Origin: Pseudomonas sp. CCC3.1
GTDB lineage: Bacteria; Pseudomonadota; Gammaproteobacteria; Pseudomonadales; Pseudomonadaceae
DNA: 64,000 nucleotides
Assembly (NCBI RefSeq): GCF_034347405.1
Contig: NZ_CP133778.1
Location: forward strand, 3,658,001 to 3,722,000
Direction: 5' to 3'
This document shows positions 41,344 through 49,828 of the stretch, one piece after another. Positions within the stretch are counted from its first letter, which is position 1. Every line of letters begins with the position of its first letter. Both the position numbers and the translations under genes were made by a program. Under the pieces are notes generated by a model. That model was given only the letters and a program-made list of their open reading frames with translations. It was not told where the DNA came from and made no database searches.

Positions 41344-44085
41344 ATGTCCTCCCTCGATAGCCTGAACTCCCTCGCCACACTAAAAGTCGCCGATAAGACT
41401 TATCACTACTTCAGCCTGCCGCTCGCCGCCAAGACCCTGGGCGATTTGAGCCAATTGCCGATGTCGCTCAAAGTGCTGCTGGAAAACCTGTTGCGCTGGG
41501 AGGATGGCAAAACCGTCACCGAACCCGACCTTAAAGCCCTCGCCGCCTGGCTCAAAGAGCGGCGCAGCGACCGGGAAATCCAGTACAGACCGGCCCGCGT
41601 GTTGATGCAAGACTTTACCGGGGTACCGGCGGTGGTCGACCTCGCCGCCATGCGCGCCGCAATGGCCAAGGCGGGTGGCGATCCACAGCGCATCAACCCG
41701 TTGTCGCCGGTGGACCTGGTCATTGACCACTCAGTGATGGTCGACACGTTCGCCAGCGCCAGTGCTTTTGAACAGAACGTCGACATCGAAATGGAACGCA
41801 ACGGTGAACGCTATGCGTTTTTGCGCTGGGGCCAGGATGCGTTCGATAACTTCAGTGTGGTGCCGCCCGGCACCGGGATTTGCCATCAGGTGAATCTGGA
41901 GTATCTGGGCCGTACGGTCTGGACCAAAGACGAAGACGGCCGCACGTATGCGTTCCCGGACACGCTGGTGGGCACCGACTCGCACACCACCATGATTAAC
42001 GGCCTCGGCGTTCTGGGCTGGGGCGTCGGCGGTATCGAGGCCGAAGCCGCGATGCTCGGCCAACCCGTGTCGATGCTGATCCCCGAAGTGGTGGGTTTCA
42101 AGCTCAGTGGCAAGCTCAAAGAAGGCATCACTGCGACCGACTTGGTGCTGACAGTCACACAAATGCTGCGCAGCAAAGGCGTTGTGGGCAAGTTTGTTGA
42201 GTTTTATGGCGACGGCCTGGCTGATTTACCGCTGGCCGACCGCGCGACGATTGCCAACATGGCCCCTGAGTATGGCGCCACGTGCGGGTTTTTCCCGGTG
42301 GATGACATCACCCTTGATTACCTGCGCCTGTCCGGGCGCCCCGACGCCACGGTCAAACTGGTAGAGGCTTACTGCAAGGCTCAGGGCCTGTGGCGTGAAG
42401 CCGGGCAGGAGCCGATCTTTACTGAAATCCTGGCACTCGACATGGGCACAGTCGAAGCCAGCCTGGCAGGGCCGAAACGCCCGCAAGATCGGGTGGCGCT
42501 GCCCAATGTTGCACAGGCTTTCAGCGACTTTTTGAGCCTGCAATTTAAACCCGCCAATAAAGAAGAAGGCCGCCTGGAAAGCGAAGGCGGTGGTGGCGTG
42601 GCCGTGGGCAATGCCGACTTGGTCGGCGAGGCGCAATACACCTATGAAGGGCACACCTATCACCTGAAAAACGGTGCCGTGGTGATTGCCGCGATTACCT
42701 CGTGCACCAACACTTCTAACCCGAGCGTGATGATGGCGGCCGGGCTGGTGGCGAAAAAAGCGGTCGAAAAAGGCCTTAAACGCCAGCCGTGGGTCAAAAC
42801 CTCGCTGGCCCCCGGCTCCAAGGTGGTGACCGATTACTACAAGGCGGCAGGCCTCACGCCGTACCTCGACCAACTGGGTTTTGCCCTGGTCGGTTATGGC
42901 TGCACCACCTGCATTGGCAACTCCGGGCCATTGCCCGAGCCGATTGAAAAAGCCATCACCCAGTCCGACCTGACCGTGGCCTCGGTGTTGTCGGGCAACC
43001 GAAACTTTGAAGGCCGTGTGCACCCGCTGGTCAAAACCAACTGGCTGGCCTCGCCGCCACTGGTGGTCGCTTATGCCTTGGCGGGCACGGTGCGCATCGA
43101 CATCAGCAGTGAGCCGTTGGGCGTGGGCACAGACGGCAAACCGGTTTACTTGCGTGATATATGGCCCAGCCAAAAAGAAATCGCCGACGCGGTGGCGCAG
43201 GTCAGTACCGGCATGTTCCACAAGGAGTACGCCGAGGTCTTTGCCGGTGACGAACAATGGCAAGCCATTGAAGTCCCACAGGCGGCCACTTATGTCTGGC
43301 AGCCAGACTCCACGTACATCCAGCACCCGCCGTTCTTTGATGAGATTAGCGGCCCATTGCCGGTGATTGAAGACGTCAAACGCGCAAACATTTTGGCGCT
43401 GCTGGGTGATTCGGTGACCACCGACCACATCTCCCCTGCGGGCAACATCAAGGCCGACAGCCCGGCCGGTCGTTACTTGCGCGAGAAAGGCGTCGAGCCG
43501 CGTGACTTCAACTCGTATGGTTCACGACGCGGCAACCACGAAGTAATGATGCGCGGCACATTCGCCAACATCCGCATTCGCAATGAAATGCTCGGCGGCG
43601 AAGAAGGCGGCAATACGATTTACATCCCGACTGGCGAGAAACTGCCGATCTACGATGCCGCCATGCGTTATCAGGCTTCCGGCACGCCGCTGGTGGTGAT
43701 TGCCGGTCAAGAATACGGCACAGGCTCCAGCCGTGACTGGGCTGCCAAGGGCACCAATCTGCTGGGGGTCAAAGCGGTGATTGCCGAGAGTTTTGAGCGC
43801 ATCCACCGTTCTAACCTGGTCGGCATGGGCGTATTGCCCTTGCAGTTCAAGCTGGACCAGAACCGCAAGAGCCTGAAACTGACCGGCAAGGAAACCCTCG
43901 ATATTCTTGGGCTGACCGGCGCCGAACTTGAACCTCGCATGAACCTGACACTGGTAATCACCCGTGAAAATGGCCAGCAGGAAAAAGTCGACGTGCTGTG
44001 CCGGATCGATACCCTGAACGAAGTGGAATACTTCAAGGCAGGCGGGATCTTGCACTACGTACTGCGTCAGTTGATTGCTTCGTAG
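41344..44085 (+). CDS. acnA: Aconitate hydratase A
   Basis: A 913-residue TCA-cycle enzyme interconverting citrate and isocitrate. The [4Fe-4S] ligands are in AAITSCTNTSNPSVMMAAGL near 450 and GYGCTTCIGNSGPLPEPIEK near 520. The substrate-binding region VGTDSHTTMINGLGVLGWGV near 215 and the swivel-domain motif GQEYGTGSSRDWAAKGTNLL near 795 are present. GGAG lies 9 bases upstream of ATG 41344; an upstream in-frame start at 41320 is less likely. It is monocistronic, with a REP pair behind it and the nested palindrome element in front. Position next to aer is as I recall for P. aeruginosa acnA. Confidence 0.97.
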   Translation: MSSLDSLNSLATLKVADKTYHYFSLPLAAKTLGDLSQLPMSLKVLLENLLRWEDGKTVTEPDLKALAAWLKERRSDREIQYRPARVLMQDFTGVPAVVDLAAMRAAMAKAGGDPQRINPLSPVDLVIDHSVMVDTFASASAFEQNVDIEMERNGERYAFLRWGQDAFDNFSVVPPGTGICHQVNLEYLGRTVWTKDEDGRTYAFPDTLVGTDSHTTMINGLGVLGWGVGGIEAEAAMLGQPVSMLIPEVVGFKLSGKLKEGITATDLVLTVTQMLRSKGVVGKFVEFYGDGLADLPLADRATIANMAPEYGATCGFFPVDDITLDYLRLSGRPDATVKLVEAYCKAQGLWREAGQEPIFTEILALDMGTVEASLAGPKRPQDRVALPNVAQAFSDFLSLQFKPANKEEGRLESEGGGGVAVGNADLVGEAQYTYEGHTYHLKNGAVVIAAITSCTNTSNPSVMMAAGLVAKKAVEKGLKRQPWVKTSLAPGSKVVTDYYKAAGLTPYLDQLGFALVGYGCTTCIGNSGPLPEPIEKAITQSDLTVASVLSGNRNFEGRVHPLVKTNWLASPPLVVAYALAGTVRIDISSEPLGVGTDGKPVYLRDIWPSQKEIADAVAQVSTGMFHKEYAEVFAGDEQWQAIEVPQAATYVWQPDSTYIQHPPFFDEISGPLPVIEDVKRANILALLGDSVTTDHISPAGNIKADSPAGRYLREKGVEPRDFNSYGSRRGNHEVMMRGTFANIRIRNEMLGGEEGGNTIYIPTGEKLPIYDAAMRYQASGTPLVVIAGQEYGTGSSRDWAAKGTNLLGVKAVIAESFERIHRSNLVGMGVLPLQFKLDQNRKSLKLTGKETLDILGLTGAELEPRMNLTLVITRENGQQEKVDVLCRIDTLNEVEYFKAGGILHYVLRQLIAS

Positions 44086-44100
44086 CCGCCATTAACCCCC

Positions 44101-44189
44101 TGTGGGAGCGGGCTTGCTCGCGATGCAAAGGATGCGGTTTAACAGAAAAACCGCATCGCTTGCATCGCTGGTAAGCCAGGCTCCCACAC
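44101..44189. repeat. BIME-type paired REP, family 2
   Basis: Outer arms TGTGGGAGCGGGCTTGCTCG and CCAGGCTCCCACA enclose a second dyad ATGCGGTTT-N8-AACCGCAT. It lies after acnA, before the CPBP protease gene, and may end acnA transcription. Confidence 0.85.
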
Positions 44190-44261
44190 GTCTATGTTCA
44201 CCCATCTGCTTCACGCTGAATCGTTATACTCATGCGCCCTGATCTCCCCCCTAGGATCCGC

Positions 44262-45053
44262 ATGATCGCCCTGCCCTGGCCTTATCTCGCCCTATTAACC
44301 CTCGGCTACGGGATTGCCCTGAGCTACGGCCAATTAGATGTTCAAGCCTTTATTGCCTTGGCCGCCCTGGTGGTTAGCGGGCTTGGCGCCTATCAAACCC
44401 GACACCCATGGCTACGCTACGCCGGTCATGGGGTGTTTGTGTTGCTGGCCCTCGCCTTGGCCCTGCATTGGCTACCCGGTTTTCACAACGGCCGCGCCAT
44501 CAGCCCCGAGCGCCTGACCCCGGATGCCGTGCCCTTTTCGATGTACCTGAATCTGGACAAACCTCTGATCGGCTTTTGGCTGCTGCTGGTTTGCCCGTGG
44601 GTTGCGCCGCGCTTTAACTGGCGAGCGTCAGTAGGCGCCACGTTAGTGGGGCTGGTACTGGCCGCCATGGCTGCATTGGGTGGCGCGCTGTTGCTGGGCA
44701 TCATTGTCTGGGCGCCGAAGTGGCCCAGCCAAGGCTGGATATGGCTATTGAATAACCTGCTGCTGGTGACGCTGGTCGAAGAAGCGCTGTTTCGCGGCTA
44801 TCTCCAGGGCGGGCTGAGTCGCTGCTTCAAACAACTGCCGTACGGGCAAACCCTGGCCTTGGTGCTTGCCTCGCTGTTGTTCGGCCTGGCGCATATCGGC
44901 GCAGGTTGGCAGTGGGTGCTATTGGCGGGCATTGCCGGGCTTTGCTACGGCCTGGCCTACCGCTTTGGCGGGCTAAGTGCGGCGATCGCGACGCACTTTG
45001 GCTTGAACGTGCTGCACTTGGCATTCTTTACCTATCCCATGCTGGCGCTTTAA
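44262..45053 (+). CDS. CPBP-family intramembrane glutamic endopeptidase
   Basis: A 263-residue membrane protein with about eight hydrophobic helices. The C-terminal half has the three CPBP motifs: VEEALFRGYLQGGLSR near 180 with the catalytic Glu pair, LLFGLAHIGAGWQ near 216, and ATHFGLNVLHLAFF near 248. Bacterial members cleave or process membrane-associated substrates (related to the CAAX proteases Rce1); the substrate here is unknown. ATG 44262 is favoured because the first 10 residues of the longer frame from 44232 are unlike the family. The downstream gap carries a GC hairpin. Confidence 0.85.
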   Translation: MIALPWPYLALLTLGYGIALSYGQLDVQAFIALAALVVSGLGAYQTRHPWLRYAGHGVFVLLALALALHWLPGFHNGRAISPERLTPDAVPFSMYLNLDKPLIGFWLLLVCPWVAPRFNWRASVGATLVGLVLAAMAALGGALLLGIIVWAPKWPSQGWIWLLNNLLLVTLVEEALFRGYLQGGLSRCFKQLPYGQTLALVLASLLFGLAHIGAGWQWVLLAGIAGLCYGLAYRFGGLSAAIATHFGLNVLHLAFFTYPMLAL

Positions 45054-45068
45054 CCTCACCCAATCGCT

Positions 45069-45094
45069 GCAACAGCGTTCATGCACGCTGTTGC
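45069..45094 (+). terminator. Hairpin after the CPBP gene (weak terminator candidate)
   Basis: A perfect 9-bp stem GCAACAGCG / CGCTGTTGC with an 8-base loop, 16 bases after the stop codon. It lacks a T-run, so intrinsic termination is uncertain. Confidence 0.4.
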
Positions 45095-45165
45095 TGCAGA
45101 AATATAAATTAAACAATTCGCGCCCACTGCCGACAGCCTGTCAAAGTCTTGCGGATTGAAACGAC

Positions 45166-46731
45166 ATGCGTAACAACCAGCCCATCACTCAACGCGAACG
45201 CACATTCCCCGCGCAACAACGGTTGATTTCCACGACCGATGCCAAAGGCATGATCACCTACTGCAATGACGCCTTTGTCGAGATCAGTGGGTTCTCGCGC
45301 GATGAGCTGATACGCGCACCGCACAATCTTGTGCGCCACCCGGATGTCCCCCCCGCTGTGTTCGAACACATGTGGGGCACCCTGAAAAAGGGCATGCCGT
45401 GGATGGGCATCGTCAAAAACCGCTGCAAGTCCGGCGACCATTACTGGGTCAATGCCTACGTCACCCCGGTGTTTGAAAACGAGCAAGTGGTGGGTTACGA
45501 ATCGGTGCGGGTCAAGCCGAGCGCTGAGCAAATCCGCCGTGCCGAGGCGCTGTACCTGCGGCTTAATCGCGGTAAACCCGCCGTTCCGCGCCGTGATAAA
45601 TGGCTGCCGGTGCTGCAAGACTGGCTGCCGTTTATTCTGGTCAGCCAACTGAGTTTCATCATCGGCGCCCTGCTCAACTCCAGTTGGGGCTTTGCCTTGG
45701 CAGCCCTGTTGTCGATCCCGCTGGGGCTGCTCGGCCTGACCTGGCAACAACGCGGGATCAAGCGCTTGCTGCGCCTGGCCGAGCAAACCACGTCCGACCC
45801 GCTGATTGCGCAGATGTACACCGACAGCCGAGGCCCGCAAGCACGTCTGGAAATGTCCATCCTGAGCCAGGAAGCACGCCTCAAAACCTGCCTGACCCGT
45901 CTGCAAGACACCGCTGAGCACCTGAGCGAGCAAGCCCGGCAATCGGATGCGCTGGCACACAAGAGTTCCAGCGGGCTGGAGCGCCAGCGCGTCGAGACTG
46001 AGCAGGTTGCCACTGCGGTCAATCAAATGGCCGCGACCACGCAAGAAGTCGCCAGCCACGTGCAACGCACCGCGGACGCCACACAAGAAGCCAACCGTCT
46101 GACCAGCCGTGGTCGCGATATAGCAGGCGAAACCCGAGAAGCCATTGAGCGTTTGTCGGTGGTCGTGGGTGAAACCGGCACCACCGTGACTCAACTGGCC
46201 AAGGACAGCGACGAGATCGGCGGCGTGGTCGACGTGATCAAAGGGATTGCTGATCAAACCAACCTGCTGGCGCTGAACGCAGCAATTGAAGCCGCACGAG
46301 CCGGCGAGATGGGCCGTGGCTTTGCCGTGGTAGCAGATGAAGTGCGCCAATTGGCGCAACGCACCAGCCTGTCGACAGGGCAGATTCATGCGTTGATTGC
46401 CAAGCTGCAACAGACCGCAGCAACTGCCGTGCAGACCATGAACGCCGGGCACCGCCAGGCGCAAGAAGGTGTGGCGCGGGTACTGGAAGCCGACGCAGCA
46501 CTGGTCGGGATCAGTGAAGCGGTGGCCAACATCACCGACATGACCACCCAGATTGCCGCCGCCACCGAAGAACAAAGTGCTGTGGCTGAAGAAGTCAGCC
46601 GCAACATCAGTACCATTGCCGACCTGGCCGACCAAACCTCTGAACAGGCGCAGCATTCAGCGCGATTGAGCGAAGAACTGGCGCAGACCGTGAATATCCA
46701 GTATTCGCTGGTGGAGCGGTTTAACCGCTAA
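45166..46731 (+). CDS. aer: Aerotaxis receptor Aer (PAS-MCP)
   Basis: A 521-residue chemoreceptor. The N-terminal PAS domain (TDAKGMITYCNDAFVEISGF, then HPDVPPAVFEHMWGTLKKGM) should bind FAD, as in E. coli Aer. Two hydrophobic segments at about 150-190 form a membrane hairpin, with no periplasmic domain. The C-terminal signalling hairpin has the highly conserved DQTNLLALNAAIEAARAGEM near 365 and GFAVVADEVRQLAQRTS. It senses the redox state of the respiratory chain and signals through CheA/CheW. Its position beside the cbb3 oxidase cluster is functionally apt. No exact Anr site was seen in its short upstream gap. Confidence 0.94.
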   Translation: MRNNQPITQRERTFPAQQRLISTTDAKGMITYCNDAFVEISGFSRDELIRAPHNLVRHPDVPPAVFEHMWGTLKKGMPWMGIVKNRCKSGDHYWVNAYVTPVFENEQVVGYESVRVKPSAEQIRRAEALYLRLNRGKPAVPRRDKWLPVLQDWLPFILVSQLSFIIGALLNSSWGFALAALLSIPLGLLGLTWQQRGIKRLLRLAEQTTSDPLIAQMYTDSRGPQARLEMSILSQEARLKTCLTRLQDTAEHLSEQARQSDALAHKSSSGLERQRVETEQVATAVNQMAATTQEVASHVQRTADATQEANRLTSRGRDIAGETREAIERLSVVVGETGTTVTQLAKDSDEIGGVVDVIKGIADQTNLLALNAAIEAARAGEMGRGFAVVADEVRQLAQRTSLSTGQIHALIAKLQQTAATAVQTMNAGHRQAQEGVARVLEADAALVGISEAVANITDMTTQIAAATEEQSAVAEEVSRNISTIADLADQTSEQAQHSARLSEELAQTVNIQYSLVERFNR

Positions 46732-46751
46732 TGATGGTCATGTGACTTCTC

Positions 46752-46819
46752 TGTAGGAGCGAGCTTGCCTCGCGATCTTTTGATCTTAAAAAGATCGCGA
46801 GGCAAGCTCGCTCCTACAA
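46752..46819. repeat. REP palindrome, family 1, copy 5 (best preserved)
   Basis: Nearly perfect arms TGTAGGAGCGAGCTTGCCTC and GAGGCAAGCTCGCTCCTACA, with inner GATCTTTTGATCTTAAAAAGATC. It lies between the convergent aer and alpha/beta hydrolase genes. Confidence 0.92.
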
Positions 46820-46824
46820 GGGGT

Positions 46825-47502
46825 TTATTTCAGGCAGTTGGCGATTTTGTCTGCCGCCGCCTCCAGATGCTGCTCATGGGTGCAGCCCGACGCTTTGAGC
46901 GGCTTCAAATCGTGATCACCCGCCGCCAACCAGAACACTTCAATGCTCGGCGCCAGCGTGTAGCCTTGTACGGCCTCGCGATTGCCCAGCGCATCACGCT
47001 CGCCTTGCACGATCAGGGTCGGTGTCTTTAGCTCGGCCAGGTGCACGACCCGAGGTTTTTCCGGCTTGCCGACGGCATAGAACGGGTAGCCCAGACACAC
47101 CAATCGATCCACTTCCAACTCATCCGCCACCAGGCTGGCCATGCGCCCCCCCATGGACTTGCCACCAATGGCCAATGGCCCAGCGACATGCCGTCGCACC
47201 TCGCTGTAAACCTCGCGCCAGGATTCGAGCAATTTGGCCTGTGGATTAGGCGGCCTTTTGCCACCTTCTCGACGCCGTTGCGCCATGTACGGGAACTCGA
47301 AGCGCAGCACGTTGATCCCGTGTGCAGCAAGGCGTTCGGCCATGCCGGTCATCCAGTCGCTGTCCATCGGCGCCCCCGCGCCGTGCGCCAGGATCAAGGT
47401 CGACGCTGAAGGCGTTTGCGCAGCGTTCCACAACCAGCCCCGTGCCTGCACGCACTGCGCCCATTGATCCTCGTCAATACCCACTTTGCCGCCTACGCCC
47501 AT
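46825..47502 (-). CDS. Alpha/beta hydrolase, KANL3/Tex30-like
   Basis: A 225-residue hydrolase with LILAHGAGAPMDSDWMTGMA near 37 (oxyanion region), the nucleophile elbow AIGGKSMGGRMASLVADELE near 107, an acidic residue in LIVQGERDALGNRE near 165, and the catalytic His in LAAGDHDLKPLKAS near 192. Function is unknown. ATG 47502 was chosen; the frame stays open to 48099 but that part lies over ccoN on the other strand and lacks family resemblance. Its first 13 codons contain the Anr-type site of the divergent ccoN gene, so the two share a control region. Confidence 0.87.
   Translation of the reverse strand: MGVGGKVGIDEDQWAQCVQARGWLWNAAQTPSASTLILAHGAGAPMDSDWMTGMAERLAAHGINVLRFEFPYMAQRRREGGKRPPNPQAKLLESWREVYSEVRRHVAGPLAIGGKSMGGRMASLVADELEVDRLVCLGYPFYAVGKPEKPRVVHLAELKTPTLIVQGERDALGNREAVQGYTLAPSIEVFWLAAGDHDLKPLKASGCTHEQHLEAAADKIANCLK
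47464..47477. promoter_or_regulatory. Anr/FNR box upstream of first ccoN
   Basis: TTGAT-CCTC-GTCAA, matching TTGAy-N4-rTCAA. The centre is about 104 bases before the ccoN ATG; an activator site at -41.5 would put the transcript start near 47512, with CATGCT as a possible -10 element. It lies in the coding region of the divergent hydrolase. Confidence 0.75.
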
Positions 47503-47574
47503 GCTTGCCTCGCTTTTAGTCTGCCTATAACTCCAGGCGTGCGTTGAACTCGCCTGATCCGTGGATGGGGAACC

Positions 47575-48999
47575 ATGAACACTTCTACAAGTACCGCCTA
47601 CAACTACAAGGTGGTCCGCCAATTTGCCATTATGACGGTGGTTTGGGGCATCGTCGGTATGGGGCTCGGCGTTTTTCTCGCCGCGCAGTTGGTCTGGCCT
47701 GAACTTAACTTCGATTTGCCTTGGACCAGTTTCGGGCGTCTGCGCCCATTGCACACCAACGCAGTGATTTTCGCCTTTGGCGGTTGCGCACTTTTTGCGT
47801 CCTCGTTCTACTCGGTGCAACGCACCTGTCAGACCACGCTGTTTGCACCCAAAATCGCCGCGTTCACCTTTTGGGGCTGGCAATTGGTCATTCTGCTGGC
47901 TGCGATCAGCTTGCCGCTGGGCTACACCAGCTCCAAGGAATACGCAGAGCTTGAATGGCCGATCGATATTTTGATCACCATCGTCTGGGTCGCTTACGCC
48001 ATCGTGTTCTTCGGCACGATCATGAAGCGCAAGACCAAGCACATTTACGTGGGCAACTGGTTCTTCGGCGCGTTTATCGTGACCGTGGCCATTTTGCACA
48101 TCGTTAACAACCTGGAAATTCCGGTCAGCCTCACCAAGTCCTACTCACTCTACGGTGGCGCAACTGACGCCATGGTGCAGTGGTGGTACGGCCACAACGC
48201 CGTGGGCTTTTTCCTGACAGCGGGCTTTTTGGGGATGATGTATTACTTCGTGCCGAAACAGGCCGAACGCCCGATCTATTCCTATCGCCTGTCTATCGTG
48301 CACTTCTGGGCGCTGATCACCCTGTACATCTGGGCCGGTCCGCACCATTTGCACTACACCGCGCTGCCGGACTGGGCCCAGTCGCTGGGCATGGTGATGT
48401 CGCTGATTCTGCTGGCACCGAGCTGGGGCGGCATGATCAACGGCATGATGACGCTCTCGGGCGCTTGGCATAAGTTGCGCAGCGACCCGATCCTGCGCTT
48501 CCTCGTGGTCTCCCTGGCGTTCTACGGCATGTCGACGTTCGAAGGCCCGATGATGGCCATCAAGACCGTCAACGCCCTCTCCCACTACACCGACTGGACC
48601 ATCGGCCACGTACACGCCGGGGCTCTGGGCTGGGTGGCGATGATTTCGATCGGCGCGCTGTATCACATGATTCCCAAAGTGTTCGGTCGCCCGCAGATGT
48701 ACAGCACCGGCCTGATCAACGCGCACTTCTGGCTGGCCACTATCGGCACCGTGCTTTACATCGCGTCGATGTGGGTCAACGGCATCGCTCAAGGCCTGAT
48801 GTGGCGCGCAGTCAACGAAGACGGCACGCTGACGTACTCCTTCGTCGAAACCCTGGTGGCCAGCCATCCGGGCTATGTGGTGCGACTGATCGGCGGGGCG
48901 ATTTTCCTGAGTGGCATGTTCCTGATGGCTTACAACACTTGGCGCACCGTGCGTAATGCCGAGCCCGCCGACGTTGTAGCCGCCGCGCAGATGGCTTAA
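47575..48999 (+). CDS. ccoN: cbb3 oxidase subunit I, first operon (position of ccoN2)
   Basis: A 474-residue haem-copper oxidase catalytic subunit with about 12 membrane helices. Conserved His-bearing segments are RPLHTNAVIFAFGG near 60, VQWWYGHNAVGFFLTAGFLG near 205, the FWALITLYIWAGPHHLHYTA segment near 250 (copper B ligands) and the haem-ligand stretch HYTDWTIGHVHAGALGWVAM near 340. It reduces oxygen to water at very low oxygen levels. GGGGAA precedes the ATG. It is followed by ccoO after 10 bases. By order along the chromosome it corresponds to ccoN2 of P. aeruginosa, the Anr-controlled operon; the number is inferred. Confidence 0.97.
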   Translation: MNTSTSTAYNYKVVRQFAIMTVVWGIVGMGLGVFLAAQLVWPELNFDLPWTSFGRLRPLHTNAVIFAFGGCALFASSFYSVQRTCQTTLFAPKIAAFTFWGWQLVILLAAISLPLGYTSSKEYAELEWPIDILITIVWVAYAIVFFGTIMKRKTKHIYVGNWFFGAFIVTVAILHIVNNLEIPVSLTKSYSLYGGATDAMVQWWYGHNAVGFFLTAGFLGMMYYFVPKQAERPIYSYRLSIVHFWALITLYIWAGPHHLHYTALPDWAQSLGMVMSLILLAPSWGGMINGMMTLSGAWHKLRSDPILRFLVVSLAFYGMSTFEGPMMAIKTVNALSHYTDWTIGHVHAGALGWVAMISIGALYHMIPKVFGRPQMYSTGLINAHFWLATIGTVLYIASMWVNGIAQGLMWRAVNEDGTLTYSFVETLVASHPGYVVRLIGGAIFLSGMFLMAYNTWRTVRNAEPADVVAAAQMA

Positions 49000-49009
49000 G
49001 GAGTTCGCC

Positions 49010-49618
49010 ATGAAACACGAGATTATTGAAAAAAATATCGGCCTCATGCTGTTGCTGATGATTCTGTGCGTGAGTGTCGGCGGCCTGACACAGATCGTGC
49101 CGCTGTTTTTCGAGGACGTGACCAACACCCCCGTCGAAGGCATGAAGCCTTACACCGCGCTGCAACTGGAAGGCCGCGACGTTTACATCCGCGAAGGTTG
49201 CGTGGGCTGCCACTCGCAGATGATCCGTCCGTTCCGCGCCGAAACCGAGCGTTATGGCCACTATTCGGTGGCCGGTGAAAGCGTGTGGGATCACCCGTTT
49301 CTGTGGGGTTCCAAGCGTACCGGGCCAGACCTGGCACGCGTTGGCAGCCGCTACTCGGATGACTGGCACCGCGCGCACTTGTACAACCCGCGCAACGTCG
49401 TGCCCGAGTCCAAAATGCCCGCCTACCCGTGGTTGGTTTCAACACCGGTGGATAGCAGCCATACCGCGAAAAAACTCGAAGTGATGCGCACCCTCGGCGT
49501 GCCATACACCGATGAAGACATCGCCAATGCCAAGCAGTCAGTCAAGGGTAAAACCGAAATGGACGCGCTGGTGGCCTACCTGCAAGTGCTCGGCACTGCC
49601 ATCAAGAGCAAGAGGTGA
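49010..49618 (+). CDS. ccoO: cbb3 oxidase monohaem subunit CcoO, first operon
   Basis: A 202-residue membrane-anchored cytochrome c. One N-terminal helix (residues 8-30) precedes the haem site REGCVGCHSQMIRPFRAETE near 65; the axial Met is expected among later residues such as ESKMPAYPWL near 130. It receives electrons from CcoP and passes them to CcoN. AGGAG lies 6 bases before ATG. It sits 10 bases after ccoN and 3 bases before ccoQ. Its paralogue is at 52688. Confidence 0.97.
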   Translation: MKHEIIEKNIGLMLLLMILCVSVGGLTQIVPLFFEDVTNTPVEGMKPYTALQLEGRDVYIREGCVGCHSQMIRPFRAETERYGHYSVAGESVWDHPFLWGSKRTGPDLARVGSRYSDDWHRAHLYNPRNVVPESKMPAYPWLVSTPVDSSHTAKKLEVMRTLGVPYTDEDIANAKQSVKGKTEMDALVAYLQVLGTAIKSKR

Positions 49619-49621
49619 GCC

Positions 49622-49828
49622 ATGGTGTTTGAGATGAGTAGTGGAATGATTCGCGGGCTGGGCACTGTGGTGGTTGCAGTGGCTTTTATCGGTCTGGCGC
49701 TGTGGGTGTTCAGCCCACGGCGCAAGTCGGAGTTCGAAGACGCGACCTTACTGCCATTCAAGGACGATCCAGAGGCCATAAAACACGTCGAGCAAGCGCA
49801 AGCGTCCAGGAGTAACAAACATGTCTGA
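49622..49828 (+). CDS. ccoQ: cbb3 oxidase small subunit CcoQ, first operon
   Basis: A 68-residue protein with one helix (GLGTVVVAVAFIGLALWVFS) followed by the FixQ-type motif PRRKSEFEDATLLPF. CcoQ stabilises the cbb3 complex. ATG 49622 is preceded by GAGGTGA; internal ATGs at 49634 and 49646 are alternatives. Its last 8 bases overlap ccoP. Confidence 0.93.
   Translation: MVFEMSSGMIRGLGTVVVAVAFIGLALWVFSPRRKSEFEDATLLPFKDDPEAIKHVEQAQASRSNKHV

Noticed and set aside
42226..43428. 400-codon minus-strand frame across acnA
   Set aside because: Shadow of acnA; no motifs, low-complexity residue use.
45109..46656. 515-codon minus-strand frame across aer
   Set aside because: Shadow of aer, which has clear PAS and MCP motifs.
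34313..46819. REP palindromes considered as a CRISPR array or attachment sites
   Set aside because: Copies are kilobases apart, are imperfect palindromes, have no regular spacers, and are not next to integrase or cas genes.
47503..48099. Long N-terminal extension of the alpha/beta hydrolase
   Set aside because: It lies over the conserved start of ccoN and has no hydrolase character.
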